The position numbers were made by a program, and so were the translations under genes. From the NCBI GenBank assembly GCA_012959595.1, contig DUCW01000013.1, positions 381 through 6,802 on the forward strand: a stretch of 6,422 bases of DNA, given 5' to 3'. Below are positions 1 through 5,474 of this stretch, one piece after another (position 1 is the stretch's first letter; each line of letters begins with the position of its first letter). Below the pieces are notes generated by a model that saw only the letters and a program-made list of their open reading frames with translations, made no database searches and was not told the origin of the DNA. Origin of the DNA: Gemmatimonadota bacterium (GTDB lineage Bacteria > Gemmatimonadota > Gemmatimonadetes > Longimicrobiales > Gaopeijiaceae).

Positions 1-1
1 A

Positions 2-601
2 GATTTAGTTTACGAATCAATGCGCCCGCTCATGGACGGTGAAATTCCAGCTATTGTCAACGCAAATTCAGAAAACGAGATCCTAGGGGCTCTCAAACTT
101 GGAGAAGATTTCGGCCTTAAAATCGTCATCAACGGAGGAAGAGAAGCCTGGAAAGTAGCTGAACAACTGGCGGCAGCAGAGGTTCCTGTAATTCTCAGTT
201 CACTTATGCAAAACCCAGAGGAAGGCCTTCCATACGATGCTGTGTATGCCCAACCGGGAATTCTTGTAGAGGCAGGTGTGAAGATCGCCTTTGCAACTGG
301 ATCACAGACTATTGCGAGACACCTTCCGTACCATGCCGCCTTAGCCAGTGCCTATGGTTTATCTCCTGAAGATGCATGGAAAGCATTGACGGTCTGGCCA
401 GCAGAAATTTGGAGGGTTGACGATTTGGTTGGAACCCTAGAGGAAGGAAAAATGGCTAATCTCTTCATTACGGATGGAGATCCGTTAGATATCCGTAGCA
501 GTATTCAAGAGATATTCATCAAAGGACGACGTGTTCCAATAGACGACAGACATACACGACTCTATGAAAAGCACAACGCCAGGCCAATCGGAAACAGATG
601 A
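2..601 (+). CDS. Amidohydrolase-superfamily protein, C-terminal part (5' end outside window)
   Basis: The frame is open from base 2, so the gene begins upstream and the ATG at 20 is internal. The 199 visible residues look like the C-terminal half of an imidazolonepropionase-like amidohydrolase, a family that hydrolyses C-N bonds in amides or cyclic ureas using metal in a TIM barrel. Evidence is the order of family blocks: a strand-helix repeat ending EDFGLKIVINGGREAW, then VPVILSS, then AGVKIAFATG, then HLPYHAALASAYGLSPEDAWKALT, and a closing composite-domain segment GTLEEGKMANLFITDGDPLD. The end, RHTRLYEKHNARP, is typical of a large clade of secreted or periplasmic paralogues in soil and marine bacteria. 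Where canonical enzymes carry metal-binding His and Asp, this sequence shows VNAN and ATGS, so catalysis is uncertain. The symporter gene follows on the same strand after 117 nt, suggesting a shared uptake/degradation role. Family call is fairly secure; substrate is unknown. Confidence 0.85.
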   Translation, partial: DLVYESMRPLMDGEIPAIVNANSENEILGALKLGEDFGLKIVINGGREAWKVAEQLAAAEVPVILSSLMQNPEEGLPYDAVYAQPGILVEAGVKIAFATGSQTIARHLPYHAALASAYGLSPEDAWKALTVWPAEIWRVDDLVGTLEEGKMANLFITDGDPLDIRSSIQEIFIKGRRVPIDDRHTRLYEKHNARPIGNR

Positions 602-695
602 TGTTACGAAACGAATTCGTTGCAGCTCCTCACTTGAGGTGAGATGCAGCGGGACACGTTTGTAGTTTTGAAGTTTGGGTGCGAGAGAGGGACAC

Positions 696-717
696 ACTCT
701 GATGGATGATTCAGAGT
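696..717 (+). promoter_or_regulatory. Hairpin abutting the symporter start codon
   Basis: ACTCTGA (696-702) and TCAGAGT (711-717) are perfect 7-base inverted arms around an 8-base loop, ending one base before the ATG at 719. No Shine-Dalgarno-like sequence lies at normal spacing. The nearest purine-rich candidate is GAGAGAGGGA at 683-692, about 26 bases from the ATG. Folding the hairpin would bring it to roughly 4 bases of effective spacing. The rest of the 602-718 gap holds a small CTCAC/GTGAG inverted repeat (629-633/639-643) and no promoter I can recognise. The pairing is seen directly; a regulatory role is inference. Confidence 0.4.
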
Positions 718-718
718 C

Positions 719-2108
719 ATGACACTGAATCTAGCCGTTTTCATAGTCTACTGCGTGCTGTTTATCGGCCTAGGGTTATGGGTCAGCCGAAAAGTCGATA
801 GCAGTGCAGCATTTTTCGTAGCAAATCGACGCTTGGGGCCGATACTGCTCTTTTCGACAGTGCTAGCTGCAAATATTGGAGCTGGAAGTACTATCGGTGC
901 TGCTGGACTTGGATACAGAGATGGCCTTGCTGCATGGTGGTGGGTCGGATCAGCTGCGATCGGAACTTTCTTCTTAGCATTTTGGGTGGGACCCAAGATC
1001 TGGAGAATAGCCAGCGATGCTGGACTTTATACTCTCGGAGACTACCTCCAAGTCCGATATGGGTCAGGAGTTAGAGCCTCTATAACCAGCATAATTTGGA
1101 TAAGCACGCCAGCCCTACTTGCCGCCCAACTCATCGCCATGGCTAAAATCCTAGGTTTCCTTATAGGCACATCCTACGAAATAAGCGTCTTTATGGGTGC
1201 TATCATTATTTTACTGTACTTCGTGGGTGGCGGCCTACTCAGCACGGCATGGGTAAACATGCTCCACCTAATAGTCTTGATGACTGGATTCATAATAATA
1301 GTGCCCTGGTCGATAGTCTCCGCTGGCGGATGGGAAGCTGTTACCATGTCTCTTCCCGAAAGGGCAGACTATCTCAATTTCTGGGAGGGAGGTCAGTCAG
1401 GTTGGATGCTGCTGGCGGTGTTAGTTCCTAATTTTATCGTATCCCCAGGCATCATCCAAAAAGTTTACGGAGCCTTGGATGAACGAGCTGTGCGGATAGG
1501 GCTCACTGCGACAGCCATAAGCCTGTTAATCTTTGCAATCGTCCCGACGCTTCTCGGAATGATCGCTCACACATACAATCCAGCCCTATTGGACAATGAA
1601 GACGCTTTATTATTAGTTTTGGATTCTGGGCTTCCCGCCATTATAGGTGCTCTGGGACTGGCTGCGATCTTCTCAGCCGAAATCAGCTCAGCCGATGCAA
1701 TCCTATATATGCTGGCCACTTCTCTGTCTAAGGATCTTTACCAAAGACATTTGAACCCTCGAGCGAGTGATAGTGAATTACTGAGCATCGCCAGGTGGGC
1801 GGCTTTTTCAGGAGCGATCCTCTCCGTGTTGTTGGCTCTCGTTCTCCCATCTAACGATTTTCTATTCCTTGATCGCCGTTTGCGTCTTCATACCCGTAGT
1901 CGGAGGACTCTTGTCACGGCATCCGAGTAGCTTAGAAGCCCTAGCCGCAGGAGCGGTAGGTCTTACTGTATTCCTGTCATCTCAATTTCTGATAACGACC
2001 GCCAACAACACACTGCTACAACCTCATCTACTCGCGCTGATAGCTTCCGGGATAACTTTCGCCGGCATCAGCATTTGGAGGTCAAGAATCTCTGGAAATG
2101 AGCGGTAA
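719..2108 (+). pseudogene. Sodium:solute symporter (SSS family), frameshifted near base 1850
   Basis: This is a multi-spanning inner-membrane transporter of the SSS/SLC5 family, which couples Na+ entry to solute uptake. The first frame (719-1930) opens with a membrane helix, then the family's TM2-region block ANIGAGSTIGAAGLGY (residues 51-66). It has GDYLQVRYG (107-115) and the TM8-type block SAEISSADAIL (319-329), whose paired serines match the Na2-site serines known from vSGLT. After LALVLPS (residue 378) it turns into non-family sequence rich in Arg and stops at 1930. The lost C-terminus resumes one frame over from about 1851: LTIFYSLIAVCVFIPVVGG, followed by two further hydrophobic segments, ending at TAA 2106-2108. 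Repaired, the protein would be about 465-470 residues, normal for the family. A stop at 707-709 in the same frame excludes a more upstream start, so ATG 719 is chosen. The break could be real decay or a sequence error. The substrate cannot be inferred beyond the neighbouring amidohydrolase. Confidence 0.85.
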
Positions 2109-2152
2109 ACATTTGGAGGAACTTCTAGAGGTTTACGACAAATACGGGCACC

Positions 2153-2192
2153 GTTGAATTGTAGTCCCGCTAATGAATTTCAGCGGTTCAAC
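2153..2192. terminator. Imperfect hairpin in the convergent gene gap, possible bidirectional terminator
   Basis: Between the convergent stops, CCGCT (2167-2171) pairs with AGCGG (2182-2186) around a 10-base loop. An outer pair, GTTGAA (2153-2158) with TTCAAC (2187-2192), could extend it across an 8-base one-sided bulge. The right outer arm overlaps the ankyrin gene's stop codon. Neither strand has a following T-run, so this is not a classic intrinsic terminator. A second weak pair, GTAAAC (2105-2110) with GTTTAC (2131-2136), spans the symporter stop. Position between converging genes is the main support. Confidence 0.25.
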
Positions 2193-3993
2193 AAGAAACA
2201 CAATTGTGATTATTGACAGCACCCATCCTTTCTAAAAGAGCTATCGTTTCTGGAAATGGCTGGATCCTCTGGAATGGTCCATTTGCCATATCCACAGTAG
2301 TCTGGCCACTCCGTCCCACCAAAGTCACATCAGCACCCTTTTCGACTAGATATAGAATTAATTCATTATCGCCACGGGCAGCCGCATGGTGAACTGGGGA
2401 AAACCCATTTGCATCCCTAGCATTCACGTCAGCACCAAGCTCCTCAACTAAATATCGAATAGACGGCATCCAGCCACCAGGCACGTGTCGATGGGCCTGA
2501 CCTGCAAAACTTTCTCCGTACCCCACTCCCGATGCGGCGTGAATCGGGAATACCGCCGAATCACCATCCGCCAATGGAGGCAAACCAGATAAATCCTCTC
2601 TGACAGGGCCTCTGCGTCTACCAGGGACTTTCATAGTCGCAATATTGGAATCCGCTCCATAGGCCATTAACAGCTTCATCGCACTGACGTCAGTTCCATA
2701 TGCAGCCCTCCAGAATGGAGTCCCACCAGTCGTATTCACTCTCAATTGATCGAATGTGTATCCCATATACCATAGGTGTTTTGAAAGACGAGCATTGGGG
2801 TTGGCTCCCGCCTTCAAAAGGAATTCCATAGTCTCTAGGTAGTCTGCTTGCTGTTGCTTTTGTGCCCCAGGCTGAGGATACCTTGCCTTTGGAGCCCAGT
2901 GTACATTTAACACCGCATAAAGTGGTGTAGTACCAGCCACACTAGCTAGGGTTACATCGGCTCCCCGACTCACCAAATACAAACCCAAGTCGAAATGACC
3001 ATTGATCATAGCCATTAGCAGTGGACTGGTATTATCACCTTGGGTGACTTGGTCGATATTTGCACCTGCATCTAACAATGCCTTTGCTGACTCTAAATGT
3101 CCCTCTCGAACCGCGTGGACTAGTGCTGTGAAGCCTCCGTGGCCCCCGACAAGATCCTCAAAAGAAGACACCCCTGCGGCCACTGCACCATCTATTAGTC
3201 CCCCTTCCTCTGCATCAACAAAAGCTTCTGGCCCCAGGTCAAGTACCGCATTAGCTGCCTTCACTGCTGTCTGTACTTGGCTAGTATTTGGTCTCCAGCT
3301 CGGGTCGCCTCCACCAGCCTGTTGCCGAAAGGCAGAAATGACTTCATTCCTACGATCTCCTGCCATACGGTCCATTTTGCCTCGGGACCTCATATCAACG
3401 ACCCTGCTGTATGCCTCTAGGTCAGCCTCATGCCTTGTCAAAGCTTCCACCACTTGAGCTCTGTTCAAGGCCGCTGCGAACATCAGAGGAGTTTGTCCTC
3501 CGTCATACTCTTTCGCATCTACTTCAGCACCACCATTCACTAAAATATCAACTGCTTCAATGGATCCTGAAGCCGCTGCATAGTGTAGAGCAGTCATCCC
3601 ACTCAGGGCAGGAACATTTGGATCCTGTCCAGCTCCCAGTAGAGCTCTGATTACTGTATCACGACCCATCTTACTGGCCAAATGAAGTGGCGTATAACTT
3701 CCCAAACGAGTTGTACTATTGAGGCCCGCACCTGCTGAGAGCAGTACCTCAACCATCTCGATATCTCCGTTTTCTGCAGCCCAGTGTAGGGCAGTCATCC
3801 CATCCCCTTGGGGTGCGTTGACGTCTTCACCTTGCTCCAACAAACTGTACACTCCCTCACTGTCGTTCCGCATAGCAGCATCGGCCACAGGAGCATCTGC
3901 TATCATGTGGTTACCAGAAAGAAAAGCGATCAAGAACGCTATCGTTGAGATTTTTCTAACCAAAAAATGTGTGATCCAACCAAATTTAGCCAA
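2188..3993 (-). CDS. Secreted ankyrin-repeat protein, last gene of the DUF1592-DUF1552 operon
   Basis: This 601-residue protein is built of ankyrin repeats, which act as protein-binding scaffolds. The basic N-terminus with a hydrophobic stretch (about residues 16-26, ISTIAFLIAFL) is a likely Sec signal peptide or membrane anchor, placing the repeats outside the cytoplasm. Repeats are visible at about 64-95 (GMTALHWAAENGDIEMVEVL), 100-128, 133-160 and 166-193, then after a break at 288-316, 322-350, 354-400, 424-451, 480-527 and 530-560. A non-repeat segment of about 90 residues (195-285, charged then Gly/Ala-rich) separates two ankyrin blocks, and shorter inserts interrupt later repeats (about 366-386, 452-480, 489-506). 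The protein ends exactly in NHNCVSC. The start is taken as TTG 3993-3991: AGGAGG lies 7 nt upstream of it, whereas a TTG two codons earlier would leave only 1 nt. It follows the DUF1552 stop by 45 nt, so it is probably cotranscribed. Its partner is unknown; the two exported upstream products are the obvious candidates. Confidence 0.88.
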   Translation of the reverse strand: MAKFGWITHFLVRKISTIAFLIAFLSGNHMIADAPVADAAMRNDSEGVYSLLEQGEDVNAPQGDGMTALHWAAENGDIEMVEVLLSAGAGLNSTTRLGSYTPLHLASKMGRDTVIRALLGAGQDPNVPALSGMTALHYAAASGSIEAVDILVNGGAEVDAKEYDGGQTPLMFAAALNRAQVVEALTRHEADLEAYSRVVDMRSRGKMDRMAGDRRNEVISAFRQQAGGGDPSWRPNTSQVQTAVKAANAVLDLGPEAFVDAEEGGLIDGAVAAGVSSFEDLVGGHGGFTALVHAVREGHLESAKALLDAGANIDQVTQGDNTSPLLMAMINGHFDLGLYLVSRGADVTLASVAGTTPLYAVLNVHWAPKARYPQPGAQKQQQADYLETMEFLLKAGANPNARLSKHLWYMGYTFDQLRVNTTGGTPFWRAAYGTDVSAMKLLMAYGADSNIATMKVPGRRRGPVREDLSGLPPLADGDSAVFPIHAASGVGYGESFAGQAHRHVPGGWMPSIRYLVEELGADVNARDANGFSPVHHAAARGDNELILYLVEKGADVTLVGRSGQTTVDMANGPFQRIQPFPETIALLERMGAVNNHNCVSC

Positions 3994-4000
3994 GTACAAT

Positions 4001-4006
4001 CCTCCT
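4001..4006 (-). promoter_or_regulatory. Shine-Dalgarno AGGAGG deciding the ankyrin gene's TTG start
   Basis: The - strand reads AGGAGG here. A 7-nt spacer leads to TTG at 3993-3991, an ideal distance. The alternative in-frame TTG at 3999-3997 would sit 1 nt away, too close for initiation. No ATG lies within usable distance; the first in-frame ATG falls after the hydrophobic segment and would delete the signal peptide. Confidence 0.7.
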
Positions 4007-4038
4007 GATCCTAATTAGGTTGCTGCTGTGTGTATTTT

Positions 4039-5436
4039 TCAGACGTTCAGCTCTAGAGGTCCAGTGCTATTGCCGAATGATGTCATTTCATCGAAGCCCA
4101 GTTTTTGTCCCAAACTCAGCATGGCATTTGCCATCGGTGTGCCATCGTCTGTGAAAATATGATTATTCCCTGCAAGAGCTCCATTGGCTCCACCTACTAC
4201 AAAGAGTGGACAACGCTTGTGGTTATGCAAGTTAGGGTCACCCATTGGAGATCCGTAAATAAGCATCGTTTTATCCAGCAAGGTCGCGTCTCCCTCTACC
4301 GTATTCTTTAGTCTTTCCAGAAAATACGGAATCATGCTCACATGATAACTATTGATCTTTGCAAATTCTCTGACCGATTCCTCATTCCCACCATGATGGG
4401 AAGCAGGATGAAATGGCTTCTCCGATCCACTCTCAGGAAAGACTCTCGCAGAGGAGTCTCTTCCCATCTTAAAGGAGAAGACCCTTGTAACATCAGACTC
4501 AAAAGCCAATAGCTGCAAGTCGAACATCAGCTTTGCATGTTCAGAAAACGAATCGGGAACACCCGCAGGAGCTTCGGGAAGTTCTCTGGATTCTCCGCTA
4601 CTGTTTCTAGATTCAACAAGAGAAATTCGACGTTCTATTTCACGGACATCCTCCAGGTAACGCTCTAATTTCTGCTGATCTGCAGCACCCAGTTCTCTCT
4701 TTAGCTGACCTACTCTTCCAGTGATCCAATCGAGTATACTACTGTCTGTTCGCCTTCGCAGTGTCCTCTCTTCCGCTGTTCCACCCGCCCCGAAAAGTTG
4801 TTCGAAAACAACCCTTGGATCACGAATCACAGGCAAAGGTTCTGTTGGAGAAGCCCAGCTAATAGAATCCGTATATACGCATGTATACCCGTAAGCACAC
4901 CCGCCAGATTGATTGATATTTTCGATACAGAGTTGCATGGAAGGTATCGGCGTATCCTGACCAAATCTCTGGGCATAGAGTTGGTCTAGGGATGTCCCGA
5001 CCAAAACATCTGAACCTTCTGTTTGTTTAGGATGAGTCTGCGTAAGAAACACAGCGCTGGAACGGAAGTGATCTCCTCCGATCTCCGGAGGTGTCGTCGC
5101 TTCTGCTGGCTCAACGTCTGTATTACTGATGATCGTCAAATAATCCCGGTAAGGCTCCAGTGAAAGCAGTGAAGTCGGAGTTAGATCGAAATCATGACCA
5201 GCATCCGCAGGTGACCATAGATTGACTGATTCCCCGTACTCATTGCTACCAGCAGCACCGTGGACCATCTCAATGGCAATGAGACGCGTAGCGCTTAAAG
5301 ACGTGGACAGACCATCAACACTCGACAGCATTTTCCCAGCAGGGACCATCGCATCCAAAAACGGCAATGCCACAGTGGCACCCATACCGCGAAGTGCTGC
5401 ACGACGAGAAATGTGCTTCCCAGTAATAAAGTCCAT
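4039..5436 (-). CDS. DUF1552 protein with Tat signal
   Basis: This 465-residue protein matches DUF1552 (PF07586), an exported family of unknown biochemical function. The N-terminus carries a twin-arginine signal: ISRRAALRG (residues 9-17), then the hydrophobic stretch GATVALPFLDAMVPA, implying export in a folded state, often linked to a bound cofactor or metal. Family blocks follow: DFDLTPTSLLSLEPYRDYL (82-100), GGDHFRSSAVFLT (120-132), GTSLDQLYAQ (147-156), and a long charged amphipathic helix (about 231-276). Later blocks are FHPASHHGG (342-350), MLIYGSPMGDPNLHNHK (391-407), GGANG and FGNSTGPLELN at the end. Length and both ends look complete. The His-rich clusters at 343-348 and 404-406, with the Asp at 400, could bind metal, but that is inference. 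Cysteines at 170, 180 and 186 are close enough for a disulphide. ATG 5436 has GGAGGT 9 nt upstream. It lies 38 nt after the DUF1592 gene, a pairing widespread in Acidobacteriota, Planctomycetota and Myxococcota. Confidence 0.93.
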   Translation of the reverse strand: MDFITGKHISRRAALRGMGATVALPFLDAMVPAGKMLSSVDGLSTSLSATRLIAIEMVHGAAGSNEYGESVNLWSPADAGHDFDLTPTSLLSLEPYRDYLTIISNTDVEPAEATTPPEIGGDHFRSSAVFLTQTHPKQTEGSDVLVGTSLDQLYAQRFGQDTPIPSMQLCIENINQSGGCAYGYTCVYTDSISWASPTEPLPVIRDPRVVFEQLFGAGGTAEERTLRRRTDSSILDWITGRVGQLKRELGAADQQKLERYLEDVREIERRISLVESRNSSGESRELPEAPAGVPDSFSEHAKLMFDLQLLAFESDVTRVFSFKMGRDSSARVFPESGSEKPFHPASHHGGNEESVREFAKINSYHVSMIPYFLERLKNTVEGDATLLDKTMLIYGSPMGDPNLHNHKRCPLFVVGGANGALAGNNHIFTDDGTPMANAMLSLGQKLGFDEMTSFGNSTGPLELNV

Positions 5437-5445
5437 TACCTGATT

Positions 5446-5451
5446 ACCTCC
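5446..5451 (-). promoter_or_regulatory. Shine-Dalgarno GGAGGT of the DUF1552 gene
   Basis: The - strand reads GGAGGT, 9 nt before the ATG at 5436-5434. It lies inside the 38-nt gap after the DUF1592 gene. I see no promoter or terminator in that gap, which supports cotranscription. Confidence 0.7.
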
Positions 5452-5474
5452 GTAAATCTTTTAAAATAAAGGCT

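Noticed and set aside
611..620. Perfect 10-bp palindromes ACGAATTCGT (611-620), CACAATTGTG (2199-2208) and CCTAATTAGG (4010-4019) as possible operators.
   Set aside because: Several 10-bp palindromes are expected by chance in 6.4 kb, they share only the AATT core, and one lies within coding sequence.
485..697. A 70-residue - strand frame across the amidohydrolase end and the following gap.
   Set aside because: It is mostly antisense to the amidohydrolase and has no recognisable motif or ribosome site.
1850..1860. Programmed ribosomal frameshift joining the two symporter pieces.
   Set aside because: There is no slippery heptamer, stop-codon stall site or evident stimulatory structure at the junction. 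A shift would also still leave about four family residues missing.
1869..2108. A separate 79-residue membrane-protein gene starting at TTG 1869.
   Set aside because: Its sequence is the expected C-terminal continuation of the SSS symporter, and the matching family sequence begins upstream of this TTG at about 1851; it is the displaced tail of the same gene.
3002..4018. Open frames on the + strand opposite the ankyrin gene (for example 3002-3457 and 3719-4018).
   Set aside because: They are antisense to a clearly repetitive ankyrin coding sequence, show low-complexity Ser/Pro/Ala-rich translations, and have no family resemblance.
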